From positions 6,920,744 to 6,960,743 of the forward strand of contig RPFO01000080.1 of the NCBI GenBank assembly GCA_009746045.1: a stretch of 40,000 bases of DNA. Reading direction: 5' to 3'. This document shows positions 10,744 to 23,700 of the stretch, piece by piece. Origin of the DNA: Mesostigma viride (Eukaryota > Streptophyta > Mesostigmatophyceae > Mesostigmatales > Mesostigmataceae). Both the position numbers and the translations under genes were made by a program. A model generated the notes under the pieces. The model did not search any database and was not told the origin of the DNA. It saw nothing but the letters and a program-made list of their open reading frames with translations. Numbering within the stretch: position 1 is the first letter of the stretch; every line of letters starts with the position of its first letter.

Positions 10744-13700
10744 ATGGGTGGAGGTCCTGCGAGATCTGTGGCGACCCGCATTGGCAGCTTGCGCCTCGGT
10801 TCAGGCGCAAAGCTCGAAGCTGTGCCCTTTTACGATGTTACCATCCAAGATCGCTTCTGGTCCCAGCGTCAGGAAGTGAATCGCAACATCACGGCTCACC
10901 ACTGCCTGGAAATGGTCAGGAAGGCCGGGGGTCTGACCAATTTTGAGCTTGCACGCGACAACTGTCGAGAGGGCCACAAAGGGCCGGTCTTTATCGATTC
11001 CGATCTGTACAAGACTCTGGAAGGCGTTTCCTACACTCTCCATGGGAATCCGAACCCGGCTCTCGAGAAAAGCGTCGACGACATCCTCGAATTGGTCGCC
11101 TCCGCCCAGTTGGACACCGGGTATATCGACACGTGGTTCCAAGTGCGGCACCCCGAGGCCAAGTTTACCAACCTGCGGGACTGGCACGAGCTGTACTGCG
11201 CCGGCCACATGTTCGAGGCGGCGGTCGCTCATTATAATGCGACTGGCAAGTCCAACTTTCTCTCGATCGCCCTCAAATACGCCGAGCTGATCAACGCGAC
11301 GTTTGGGCCCGGCCTGGGCACCATCCCAGGGTACGGAGGCCACCCTGAGATCGAGCTGGCGCTGATGAAGCTCTGGAAAGCCACGGGCGACGAGAAATGG
11401 TGAGGCCATGCGCGCGTTGTTTCCGCCCTAGGCATGCTCTTTCCCGAGCACTTCAAGTGCGGCTCTCCCACTCAACCAAGGCAAGCCAAGGAAGTAATTG
11501 ATGTTGTGAATCCACACAAACGCGACTTGCCTAATGTCTAGGTGCCAAGGCTAGTTCATAACCAATTAACAGCAGCTGGCCATCAGTCATTACCTTTTTT
11601 TGTCCAGTTTGCGCGCGCGCAGATTGGTGGCAGTAATGATGTATGTGGACGCATGCATGTTGTGATGAGCTCATGTTTCCGAGCCAGGGACGTTCCCAGG
11701 GGCTGGCTGTGGCTCATCTTCCAGGGAGACGCCAGCCATAGGAGGCCAACTCTCTCGCAACCTATCTCAATCATAGGAGGGGGACTTGGGTTTGCATCGT
11801 GTACACTCAGTAGCTATGCTAGTATAGTACACTCAGTAGCTATGTACTGGTATAGTACACTCAGTAGCTAGATACTGGTATAGTACACTCAGTAGCCACT
11901 CAGTAGCTATATACTGGTACAGTACACTCAGTAGCTATACAGTGGTACAGTACACCCAGTAGCTATACTAGTATAGTAAACTCAGTAGCTATGTACTAGT
12001 AGTGGGCTTTCTTTTGTAGTGCCTCGATCATAGAATAGTCTTTTTTCTTGGATGGCAGCCACCCTCACCAAAGGACTTGAAATCGCCGCGGACATCGTTG
12101 TGAAAAACGTTGTGGGAAACGCTGTGGAAAAGGCTGTAGAAATCGGGTTGATCGCGTGTCGCTTTTCCCATGACATTTGCAGTGCGTATCTAGTGCGACG
12201 CATGGCCTGCAGGCACTGCTCCGCGACGGCCCAATGGCGAGCGCGGGACTAGTTAATTAATCGCCTGCAGACATCACCACCCCCGCCACATGACCCCTTT
12301 CCCCCCCCCCCCCCCCCCAACCTCTGACCCCCATCCCCCCCCCCCCCCCCACTGTAAGATTTGCCTCTCATGTGCTAGTGGTACGGTTTGATGGAAGTTT
12401 CCTGCCTGGGGTTCTGGGGACGGCGGTTTTAGGGTTTAACAGTGTCCATAGGCCCTAAAACTAACTGTACGCTGCATGGTGCGCCCCCATCATACGCCCC
12501 CCACGTACGCCTTTTCATTAGTCCGCCCTTGCCATAATCCCATCCACCAAAATGATCTCCTCGTTCCCTTCACGCCCGCACTGCATCCCGCACTGCATCT
12601 TCTGCTCATTCTAGCCCGCCGCGTCCCCTAGTAGCAGTATAGCAATTCTATAAATTATAATGTTATAAATAATTTATAGATTAATGACCTGCCCATGGCT
12701 TCTCATGGTTCTGGTGATCAGTATCGCTGTTCATCCTCAATAGCCTCCTTATCATGTGTGCATGGCAGGCCTCGACCCATGATAAATAGATACCATTCCT
12801 TGATATCCCCTTTTCTTTTTGCTATTGCCATCATCAAATTTTTTGTTGATACCATTCCTTGATATCCACTTTTCTTTTTTCTATTGCCATCATCAAATTT
12901 TTTGTTTCTCGTGATGCCAGGTTCATGCTGGCGCGCGTGATCGTGGAGCGCCGCGGCTCTCACTACTTTGCCTTCGAGCACGGTACCCCCGAGGACGAAT
13001 ACGACGGAACCTACTGGCTGGACGACGTCCCCATCCGCCAGCATAAGTCCGTCAAGGGCCACGCGGTCCGCGCGGGCTACCTGTTCGCTGGCGCCGCGGA
13101 CGTGGCCCGTGTGACGGATGACGGCGCTCTGGGCGACATGCTGGACACCGTGTGGGCCAGTGCGGTCGAACGGAGGGTGTTCATCACGGGGGGGATCGGG
13201 CCCAGTGCTGCGAACGAAGGGTTCACGGTGGACTACGACCTGCCGAACGAGACGGCGTATCAGGAGACGTGCGCCACGTGCGCGATGGCCATGTGGGGGC
13301 ATCGCATGGGACTGCTGCGTGGGGACGCCAGCTACGTGGACGCGGTGGAGATGGCGCTCTACAACGGTGGGTGGTGGGAGGGTGGGAGACTGGTAATGCT
13401 TTCAATGCAATGCACGGCTGTTTGTGTAACACCTTGCTGTGCAGAGGGGTGAAAAAAGTGAACAGAACGGGAGGGTGGGCAGCGAGGGGTGGCAATGGCT
13501 ATATGGCATATTGTTGTTATGATATTCTTGTACGCTTGTGGGTGTTGGTGGGGTGATTGTGATGTATAGGGTGGTCAGGTAATTTCCTTGCTTCCTCTGG
13601 TACGATTCTGCACACGCGCGCGGGACGTCTTTTTTGCCAATATGCTGCCGTGATGAAGCTGACAGCGCAGGCGATGCCGAATAGCTTTTGAAGATGTGCA

Positions 13701-16483
13701 AAATGATTCATTGACACTAGGAGAGAGCAGTATAAATTGTTCTCTTTGGGCCATCCACCGCCAGCGTTTGTACCATCGTACCACAAAGACTCGCGGGCGT
13801 GCTGAGCGTGTCATCATCACAGCAAGCTAGTTTACCTTATTCAGAAGATACTATCACATCAAGCTAGTTTACCTTATTCAGAAGATACTATCACATCAAG
13901 CTAGTTTACCTTATTCAGAAGATACTATTTTTTTCTTATTCAAAAGATACTTCCTTTCCACCCGTTATCCATCACTTTACCTTGTATGTATGTTGAGCGG
14001 TGTCTCCCTCGACGGCAAAACATTCATGTGACGTTGCCGGGACCCCAACATTGATTCTTGCCCCTTACACAATTGACTAACTAACCCAAACCTATTCTTG
14101 GTCGCCGCCATTCCAGACGGCACGGCGGTGTCTTCCTGACCGGACAATTTCAAATCTTTTATTGTTTTCAGTGTAAAATAAATTCCATAGAAACTATTCC
14201 ATAATGACTCTTCTTTAAGAAACCGAAATGAATTTTTCCCATATCAGCTATTCCCTATAAACTATCCCATTTAAATCATTCCATATAAAATATTCCATAT
14301 TAACTATTCCATCACCACAAGCACCTTGCAGGCGTGAGCAGCTTTTCCCTGAGCAGCCGCACTTGACTTCCTAATTACGGCTACGGTTGATTGATTTTCT
14401 GTTTTGGTTTACGTAGTGAGCTATCCATTTTACGGAATGATCTATCCAATTTATGTAGTGAGCTATCCGTTGCCACGTACTGGACCATCTAATCTTCCTT
14501 CTCCGCTCCTGTGTCCTGAGCCAGTGCCCACCTTACCGGCGTGCTCCCCTGACTGGTGAATCTCCCTATTGATCAATACTACTACGGTCTCCGGCCACGG
14601 ACGATCCCATCCTTTGCCACCACCACCCCGCAGGCGTGCTGAGCGGCGTGTCCCTGAGTGGCCGCACCTTCTTCTACACCAACCCGCTCGCCAGCGCGGG
14701 CGACCGCCACCGCTACCCTTGGTTCCCCTGCGCGTGCTGCCCCCCCAACGTGCTGCGGACGGTCGCCACCCTGGGAGGGTACGCGTACGCGGTGGGGTCC
14801 CACACTGGCGGGGCGGATGCTGAAAACCGCCGCCAGCGACCAGGGGGGAATATTGGCCAGCGAGGGGGGCTGATGGTGACAGGCCAGCGGTTGGGGGGGA
14901 AGAGTGGACCTGGCGGCGGACCTGGTTGTTGTGAGAAGCAGCCAGGTGGCAGCCATTTGGGGGGGAAGGGTGGCCAGCCATTTCGGGGAAAGGATGCTGG
15001 AATTAGCCCCCGAATTCGCTCGGCCAATGCCACGTCATCAGCGAGCCGGCTTGCAGCCGCTGATGGGAATCCCCAGTGGCAGAACGCTGTAGGCCGGGGA
15101 CCGTTGAATCCCGGGATGCCAGGCGCAGGATGCTCCGAGGCGATGGAGGCCGGCGCCAAGCGATGGGAGTCCGCTCCTCGTGGGGGGAAGTCCGCTCCTT
15201 GTGGGGGGAAGTCCGCCCCTTGTGGGGGGCGCGGCTTCGACGATTTCGGCAGCGACCATGTGACCGACGACCCTTTCGGCAACGCTGTCGGCCAGGCCAG
15301 CGACCCTTTCAGCACTGTGGGAAATGTCGGCAGTGTCGGCAATGTGGGCAATGTCGGCATGGCTGACGACGAGGATGACGATGACCTCGTGCTCGTCACC
15401 AAGGAGGGTGCTGACAGCGGCATGGCAGGAGTGGCGGCGGCTAGTGTCGCTTCGGCCAGGTTTGACGGCGTTGACCACCCCGACGAGGATGCCGTTGGCA
15501 GCAATAAGGATGATGGCGTCGACAAGGGCGGCGGCGCCAAGAATGACGACGAGGACGGCGTCGACGATAAGGATGCCGGCGAGGATGGCGACGATGTGGA
15601 TTCTTTCTACGTCAACCTGTACGTCGCGGGGAGCGTGCGGGCCACCCTGCCAGGGGGCCAGGCGGTCGAGTTCCGCGTGACCACCGACTACCCCTGGGAC
15701 GGCCAGGTGCAGATGGAGGCGCTGACGGGGGGGGAGTTCCGGGTAATGCTGCGCAGGCCCGGGTGGTGCCGCGACGCGTCTCTGGAAGTGGTGCCCGCGG
15801 CTGGGGGCCCTGATGGTGAAATGCCCACACAGCAGCTGGAGCAGCAGCAGCAGCAGCAGCAGCCGCACCAGCAGGAAACGTCAAACATGCAATCACCTCA
15901 CCCGGGGGGCTGTGTCCATGAGCTGCAAACGCGCTGCCCCACGGGGGATGCCAGTAGCGACACGCGTGCGACCTGGCCAGGGTCCCTGCCGGCCCCTGCC
16001 CGACCGGAGACCAAGCCTCCCAAGCCATCCTCGTGTCCCCCGACGATCGATGGCTACTGGCCGCTGTCACGCGTGTGGGCGCCGGGCGACCTCATCCGCC
16101 TCGACATGGACATGCCACCTGTCCGGGTGCGCGCCAACCCTCAAGTCAAGGACGACATCGGCCGCGCGGCCGTGCAGCGTGGCCCCTTGATCTATTGCGC
16201 TGAGCAAGCGGATAATCCGGACCTGGTCCTATCTCGGGTTGTGGCCCCCCTGGGCGCCCCCCTGAAGGCGAGTTTCCAGGAGGATTTGCTCGGAGGCGTC
16301 GTGGCCATCGACGTGGGCGTGGAGGTGGTGGATGCGATGGACTGGGACCAGGAGGGCATGCGGCTGTACCAGCCGGCGGCGAGGAGGGCACCGGCAGCGC
16401 TGCGCATGGTCCCGTACGCGTATTGGGCGAATCGTGTCGCGGGGGCGATGGTCGTGTGGCTGCCATGCGTAGACCCCGCATGA
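10744..16483 (+). CDS. GH127 (DUF1680) beta-L-arabinofuranosidase-like glycoside hydrolase (3 exons, about 983 aa)
   Basis: Predicted to release beta-L-arabinofuranose from glycans or glycoproteins. Exons: 10744-11399, 12921-13366, 14634-16483. Donors (TG|GTGAGG, AACG|GTGGGT) and acceptors (CCAG|GTTC, GCAG|GCGT) close in phase and rebuild K-W-F-M-L-A-R and ALYNGVLSGVSLSG. Family landmarks are FYDVTIQDRFW, TNLRDWHELYCAGHMFEAAV, GHPEIELAL, YDGTYWLDDVPIRQ, GHAVRAGYLFAGAADVAR, ITGGIG and CACCPPNVLR. Glu318, Glu334, Cys336 and the Cys402-Cys403 pair match the acid/base and zinc/nucleophile residues of HypBA1, and Glu-Glu-Cys keeps the exact 16+2 spacing. The beta-rich C-terminal part (VNLYVAGSV, TDYPWDGQVQ, RGPLIYCAEQADNP, YAYWANR) is complete. 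In-frame insertions occupy about 422-690 (Gly/Asp-rich, VGNVGNVG repeats) and 760-839 (Gln-rich). No signal peptide is seen. The frame is open back to 10663, so a spliced 5' exon may be missing. Confidence 0.9.
11801..11999. repeat. 26-28-bp minisatellite in GH127 intron 1
   Basis: About seven imperfect copies of a unit around gtacactcagtagctat...tactggtata occur, with periods of 26 then 28 bp and one shortened unit near 11907. It lies entirely within intron 1. Confidence 0.85.
12301..12350. repeat. paired poly-C runs (17 + 17)
   Basis: Two runs of 17 C (12301-12317 and 12334-12350) are separated by 16 bp. They lie in GH127 intron 1, well upstream of the exon 2 acceptor at 12920. Homopolymer length is the least reliable part of any assembly. 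Confidence 0.85.
12789..12906. repeat. 59-bp tandem duplication ahead of GH127 exon 2
   Basis: The unit starting gataccattccttgatatcc occurs at 12789 and 12848 with only a few differences. It contains T-rich tracts (ttttcttttt, aaattttttgt). The second copy ends 14 bp before the exon 2 acceptor, so the duplication has doubled the polypyrimidine/branch region. Confidence 0.9.
13823..13927. repeat. 37-bp tandem repeat, almost 3 copies, GH127 intron 2
   Basis: The unit beginning caagctagtttaccttattc repeats at 13823, 13860 and 13897 and is nearly identical. It lies inside intron 2. Confidence 0.9.
13990..14366 (+). pseudogene. decayed copies of the 5' end of GH127 exon 3 inside intron 2
   Basis: Three pieces resemble the start of exon 3 (14634, encoding VLSGVSLSGRTFF). 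At 13990 the frame reads MLSGVSLDGKTF and then a stop. Nine of 12 residues match and many nucleotide differences are synonymous. At about 14118-14151 an AG is followed by GGVFLTGQF. At about 14322-14366 'cttgcag|gcgtg..agc' repeats the real acceptor and reads GV.SSFSLSSRT then stop. None continues into the rest of the exon. The first and third similarities look real. The second is short and could be chance. Confidence 0.5.
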
Positions 16484-17700
16484 GGCCTGGCTTGTGGTGC
16501 TTGTGCCTAAGGGTCAGCCCCCTGTTTCTTTTTTTCTGGCAAACCCAAAAATGCTTATTAGCCTCGCTTGAGGCTTGACATATGGTGCATGCTCCTTAGA
16601 GTGGCGCCTGTCTCAATTTTCTGGCAAATCTGAGGAGCTGGCGAGTCTGGGTAGCAATGCGAGACTGGTTTTTGATGAGGTTGCTGGGTGTTATCAGTTG
16701 GAATGTGGCCAGTTGAAGCGATATAGTTACTTATGATGGGTTTTGGTTTACGCTGGACCTTGAGCAGGATCACTGGGTGGGCAGCCTTTCTCATGCTGGA
16801 AGGTGGACAGCAAGATTTGGAATTTTCTGGCCGAGCGATACATTTCTGAATGGGAATAAGCTAGCTGACTCTTGCCCTGGTCACAGAGCTTGTTAATGAA
16901 CTTTCATCCATCCATTTGCGAGCCTCCATTGGGAGAGTCACGCGATACAAACGTGTGAGTAGGTACCTTTCCTCCCTAGCTGATTGATGCTTGCACGCAT
17001 AGCTAGCAAGAGGGGGGCAGGGACCACCGTCTTCTTTAGTTGCCATGAATGAAAGGCACACAACGGTCCGAGCCCCGCCAAAATGCAGCTCGCAAGAAGG
17101 ACCCGAAAAGTGGCGCGAAATGAGATTTTCGGTGTGTGCGTGCATGCAGGCCAATTGAAGGTTCAATGAAAATTCTGCTCATACTTGCACAGGTCTTCGT
17201 AGCCCAGGAGTTTTCGCTGCTTCACATCTCTAATAAAATGTGATCGAATTTTCCATGAACAAAGCATGATATGCACATGCGTACACGCTGAGGCATCTCA
17301 TACGTCACTGTGAAGCGTACATACGTTAGGCCTGAGAAGTTTTGCACACAGAAACTAGCTAGTTTTGTGGGATCATCATTGTGGGATAATATATATACTA
17401 TTACTGGCCCATGACAGTACTTAGCTCCACATGTGTGCATGCAACAGTGCTGATGCAATTGCATGGGATGGGACCTTCCAATTCAAGTATGATCTATCGA
17501 TACATTCATTCTAACTGGTTTAACGATCAAACCCTTTTCGCAAAAGTTCAGGAGTACGTTTACGAGCACATTGAAATGTCATGTAACCTTACTTGTGTGC
17601 ACATGAATCAAAAGTGTATCACAGGTCATGCATGTCTGCACGTGAGCCATCTGCACAAAGCATCGACGTGTCAGCATAGACTTGGAATAGACATGGCAAA
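16484..17700. other. convergent intergenic region between GH127 and sulfatase 2
   Basis: The 3' ends of the two genes face each other over 1.2 kb. No gene, RNA or repeat family is recognised. T-rich stretches just after the GH127 stop (about 16525-16535) may belong to its 3' UTR. Confidence 0.5.
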
Positions 17701-20700
17701 TCAGAGATACCACGCCAGCATCCAGGAGAGCATCGCAAGCACCAGCACAGCACAACTCGGCCGGCTCCACAGTGGACGACCACTGTTTTTCAAAAGCGGC
17801 GCCCGCTTGGTGACCGGGTAAAAACACCGGCTGAAATCTTGCGGATCCTTATACTTGCAAATCACCGCATCGCGCCTGTGGTTCAGCGTGAGCCCACCCT
17901 GCAGGGGAATCGGACCCAATTCAGCCTGGATCTCCGCTTTATGCAGGGCCAGCGCGTTTTTGATGGTCGCCACAACAGTGGCATGGACTGGGCGGGTCAC
18001 GTCCAGGTCGAAGCGCTCGCTAGGGTCGTACTCCACGTTGAAGAGCAGCGGGGGGTCGTGGTAGATGTGGGGCGCATTGAGCGCCCCTGGCTGGGTGATG
18101 AAGTGGGCCTTCCAGGAACCTGCGCGATTTATAAGGGTCGTGACATTCCGCCAGCCAAGTATTAGGAACCATGCTGCTTGTGACAGAAATTTCGATAAGG
18201 ATACTGCTTGTGTGTATGGAAGATATGAACTCGGGAACACCATTCTTTGATCCATGGCCGTTGACGTACGGCACAACTAAGACCTGAGCACACATCCCAT
18301 GCATATTAGTACGAACAGGGAAAACCTTGAGCAGAGTTGGCTCCAGTCTGACCGACCAAAATAATTCCGAGGCCTGTGCGTGCTTGTCGTGCATGTCAGC
18401 AATATGCCATGAATGAATGAATGAATGAATGAATGAATGAATGAATGAACGAACGAACGAACGAACGAACGAACGAACGAACGAACGAACGAACGAACGA
18501 ACGAACGAACGAACGAACGGACGGACGGACGGACGGACGGACGGACGGACGGACGGACGGACGGACGGACGGACGGACGGACGGACGGACGGACGGACGG
18601 ACGGACGGACGGACGGACGGACGGACGGACGGACGGACGGACGGACGGACGGACGGACGGACGGACGGACGGACGGACGGACGGACGGACGGACGGACGG
18701 ACGGACGGACGGACGGACGGACGGACGGACGGACGGACGGACGGACGGACGGACGGACGGACGGACGGAAATGATGAATTATAGCACGTGTAGACTGCGC
18801 CACGTGGGTATCAATAAAGTAACCTTCAACCCCTACACACAACGAGTTAAGAAGGGAGGGCGCCCTAGCTTGTCTGACTGCCTCAAGTGGGCAGGCCACA
18901 GAGGACTCTCCCTGCAGGCCCAACTGTGGGTGCAATACAACATGAGGAAGTAGCAAAAGAGTCGCGGATGCAGGAAGGCTGGCCCATCAATCGTTCAGAG
19001 GCCAGAGCTAGGCTTGGAACTCTTTGAGAGCTGCCAGTTTGGGATAATATAAAGGCCTCTCCAGGAGCCTTAAGGTTTTTAAAAATACCATAGCACTGGG
19101 CCTCCAAATGTAATAACCACATACTACTGCAAAATAGCATGTCTACCACGTGTCACCTTGTGCATGACACTAGAGTGTCATCGAGGTAATCCGGCCACAT
19201 ACCGTCCCACTGATCGCAACCAGGTTGCGGAAGATTTCTTGCAGGTCACCATGCAACAAAGGGCAATGTTTTGCGCTGTCTGAAGCTACAACTCACCGTG
19301 CCACACCGCGCGCCCGCGCCTATCGCGCGTTCAGCACGCGCCAGCAGATGAAGAGCACACTACAGCAGCCACGTGGTCGCAACAGTTTGAACAGGCCACT
19401 CACCGTGCCGCACCGCGCCCACATGGATCGGATTCTGCACGCGCCAGTAGAAGAAAAACTCGTGGCCACCCTGGGGGGCCACCATCGTCGTGACCGATGA
19501 ACTATTCGACCGCTCCCGGTCCACTTTGACCGCCCTTGAGCCCTTCAAAAAAGCGCTCCCCGGTCCCCACGGACCTCTCCCAGGGCCCCTCAGGTCCCCC
19601 ACCCCCTGAGCTGCCGCCCATCTATCCCCCGGCGTCCGTGCCAAACTTCTAGCCTCCGTCAAATTTGAACCCGGCCCAGCGGCCACAGGCTCGTTGAGCA
19701 TGATCCCTGAGATGTCGATTCCGTCCAGCCGGACACCCTGAGGGAGCGGCGCGCCTGCCAGCGTGGCCAACGTCGGCAGCAAATCGGTGCTACCCACCAG
19801 GGACTCGCAGATGGAGCCCGGCCTGATCCGCCCCGGCCACCTCGCTATTGCCGGCACCCGCCACCCCCCTTCCCAATTGGAGCACTTGCCTGAGTCGCAG
19901 TTCCCCGTCGTCCGACAATTATACCACCCGAAAAAGGGCCCCATCGAGCCTCCGTTGTCGCGGATCCAGCTGGCCGTCCAGGGACCGTTGTCCGACGTGA
20001 GCAGCACCAGGGTGTTGCGGGAGGTCCCAGGGTCCTCGTCGAGCGCCGCCATGATCTGGCCGACCGCCCAGTCCATCTCCATGAGCGCGTCGCCGAAGCG
20101 GCCGCGGCGGCTGCGGCCCTTGAAAGCGGGGGACGAGTACTGCTGGATGGATTCGACCGAGATGTGGACGTGGTTGAAGGCGACCACGAGGAAGTAGGGG
20201 TTGGGGGACGGGTCTGTGGACACATCCAACCCCCCTCGGGGAGCTGTGGAATTGACCACATTAGCGCCGCGACTCTCACCAGTAGAAGTAGCTCCCACTC
20301 CAACGTCCAGGCCCAGGTGGCTGGCTGTCAGGTCAGACTGCCTTATACTGGCAGATGCATCCTCACTGGCAGCACTACTGGCAGCCACACCCACCTCCTG
20401 CTTTCCTGTGTGATTGACCCCGCCAGTGCTGCCTTTTGGGTCAGCCCAATTATTTGCCGCAGTGCCCGCCGGTGCCACCCAACTGACATTCGCCCCTGGG
20501 ACTTGGGCAGGGTCAGCTGCATTTCCCACTTTACTGCTACTGCTACACGCACACACACCCGGCCCAGTGGAGGTATCGCTGGGCCACCGGGGTATGGCCC
20601 GCTCCTCCCCCCATTGGACCCCTTTTCCGGGGGCAGACGAGAAGGCGCCCACCCCCGGCCCCTCGCGGTTCGCCTGGTGCTGGCGGATGTAGTTGGCGGC

Positions 20701-23700
20701 GTAGGCGGCATAGTTGATCTCTACGTGCTCGTAGTCGACGGGCTGCTGGAGCACGGTGTTGCCATCCATGAGGGGGATGTAGGGGCAGTCGTTGTCGAGC
20801 TGTCGCGGGTGACCCTCCAGGCTGCCCATGTCGATGCTGAGAATCCAGGGGGAAGGGGGCCCAGGAGAGAGAGGGGGGAAAGAATCACATTTCACATCAT
20901 GCACCTTATCCAACACGATCCGAGGTGACGAGATGACGGAGTTCTTCGAGAAACGCGGAGGTTCCATAAATGTGGAAGTAGTTCTCGACTCTGCAAGTTG
21001 TTACCCACTCCTACTCTCCATGTATTCTTGCTGCGGTTGTTGGTAGGGGGAAGTAAAGGGAAGACAAAAAGAGTATAGGGAAGGATGGAGGGAAATAAAG
21101 GAAGCTGCCCAGGCAACGTCATGATGACGGATCAAAAGGGTTTAATTCATGACGGATTGGTAATTTGAAAGGGTTTTCATGATGGATTGGTAGTTTGATA
21201 GGGATTTTGATGATGGAATGATAGGGATTTTGATGATGGAATGATAGGGATTGTGATGATGGATTCATAGAATAACACACACAAATAGGAAGAGCAGCAA
21301 GGAGAAGAGGGAGGCATGTGAAAGATGTGAGGGATCCTCCAAGCTGCCCATGTCAATGCGATGGAATGAGAGAGGGGGTACGGGGCCTGCGGGGATAAGA
21401 GGAGAGGGCAAAGCCGTGGATGTGTGACCTCAGAACATGGTAGGGAGGAGCGCCCTCCCGCGCCGACCTGTAGGATGGAATTGGCATGTTTCATGCTTCT
21501 CCCCCATATTATATATTCCCCCCCCCTTTCCGCACCTCAGGGAACCATACCTTGGTTGCTCGGAAACCCTAGAAGCAGGTGCTTTGCCCCACAAACAGCG
21601 CGCCTAGACTCTAACCAAGCCCTAACCACGTGGGTGCGCCACCAGCGACCCAACAGGTTCCGCTTTGATTTTGCTGTTGGTGAGAAGGGGTGGGTGGGTG
21701 GGTGGGTGGGTGGGTGGGTGGGTGGGTGGGTGGGTGGGTGGGTGGGTGGGTGGGTGGGTGGGTGGGTGGGTGGGGGTGGTGGGTGGGTGGGTGGGTGGGT
21801 GGGTGGGTGGGTGGTGGTGGGTGGGTGGGTGGATGGGTGGGTGGGTGGGTGGGTGGGTGGGTGGGTGGGTGGGTGGATGGATGGGTGGGTGGGTGGGTGG
21901 GTGGGTGGGTGGGTGGGTGGGTGGGTGGGTGGGTGGGTGGGTGGGTGGGTGGGTGGGTGGGTGGGTGGGTGGGTGGGTGGGTGGGTGGGTGGGTGGGTGG
22001 GTGGGTGGGGGTGGGTGGGTGGGTGGGTGGGTGGGTGGGTGGGTGGGTGGGTGGGTGGGTGGGTGGGTGAGTGGGTGGGTGGGTTGGTGGGTGGGTGGGT
22101 GGGTAATACGGTAACAAAATGTGAAAGGCGTAGAAGGGGATGCTGCCCTATTGTTGCTCTGGTTGAGAGGGGAAGCGGGGGCCAGGCGGGGAGGGCAAAA
22201 TAGGGCAGTTGCCGAGTTGGAAGCAACATGGAGGCTGACCTTCCATGCAGGCAGCCCGCCCGCGCCAAGGCAGTGGGTACGAAGAGGGTGATTCGGGGGT
22301 GGGAGAAACGTAAAGTAAAAATAATTAGAAAGAAGCTGCCCATGGCCGTGCCGTGGATACAAGGGTTGTTGAATGGGGAGTGCCGTTATTAGTAAAATGT
22401 TCATAGTAAAAATATAGGGCATGAGATGGATGCATATGTGGAACGCGTTGAGTCAAGGTCGAGACAGTGATGGGGATGATGGTAGGGAGAGCATGGGAGC
22501 ATGCTGGCTTCAATATGAAGGACGAAAAGGGCGTAACACTGGGACAGCCTGGCTACCTGGATTTGCCAAGAGGTGCGTGCAATCCTTTGCTCCAACAACT
22601 TCCCAAACGCCTTCCTATACACCCCAGAAGACAGCCGTCGGCACATGCATGCCAAGTTGTCGAAAACAAGACACAGGTCTAACGGCAGCCGCAGCCGCAG
22701 ACAGACTGCTAGCATCACTTACACTTCTTTACCCTAGTGGCGTGCTCTGGACTTGCCACATTTTTTTGATGATTTGTTATTTTATTATTAATCTTTTTTG
22801 ATAACGTTCCTGAACCCCTTTCCCCAATAGCACTAGTTGGCAGCACACCATATGAGGCAGCATCTGGCAGCATACGCGCACCTGTACGGCACGCCGTAGT
22901 ACTGGTCGAATCCGTGCGCGGTCGGCATGTACTCAGGCAGGGTGCCCCTGGGGCAAACGCGCAGGGGGGATGCACGAAGAGAGCAGGCATTATTGGCTAA
23001 CTTATCTAAATCGCATGGGACTAAAAGCGTGTTGTGGCAGGTTTGACTGATGAATACCCTCGATGGACAAATTCATCCCACACATGTTTAGCACAGGTTT
23101 ACCTCCCCACTGTCTTTCCTATCTGATTCTGCCCTTCCTGCTGCCCCTATCTACTCCCCCTTCCTGCTGCCCCTGTCTACTCTCCCTTCCTGCTGCCCCT
23201 GTCTACTCTCCCTTCCTGCTGCCCCTATCTACTCTCCCTTCCTGCTGCCCCTGTCTACTCTCCCTTCCTGCTGCCCCTGTCTACTCTCCCTTCCTGCTGC
23301 CCCTACCTGCTTTCCCTATCTGCTTCCCCTACACCCATTCATAATGCTCGGAGTCACGGACTAGTGCTGGAACTGCGTGACTATTCATTCATGAAGACAA
23401 TTACACAAAAATGAAGAACACAACTGTCAGAGGGGAAATGCTAACCATGCAGTAGTCCTACTATAGTAACCTTCGTAGTCCTACCATAGTAACCTTCGTA
23501 GCCCTACCATAGTAACCTTCGTAGTCCTACCATAGTAACCTTCGTAGTCCTACCATAGTAACCTTCGTAGTCCTACCATAGTAACCTTCGTAGTCCTACC
23601 ATGGTAACCCTTCGTAGTCCTACCATAGTAACCCTTCGTAGTCCTACCATAGTAACCTTCGTAGTCCTACCATAGTAACCTTCGTAGTCCTACCATAGTA

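Noticed and set aside
12718-13302. 194-codon minus-strand frame opposite GH127 exon 2
   Set aside because: Shadow of exon 2. The plus strand has catalytic motifs and spliced phases that close.
18396-18956. Open frames of repeating RTDG, RTNE or VRPS residues
   Set aside because: Translation of the tetranucleotide array in sulfatase 2 intron 4.
21424-22422. Open frames of repeating GGWV or THPP residues
   Set aside because: Translation of the (GGGT)n microsatellite inside sulfatase 2 intron 3. No coding signal outside the array.
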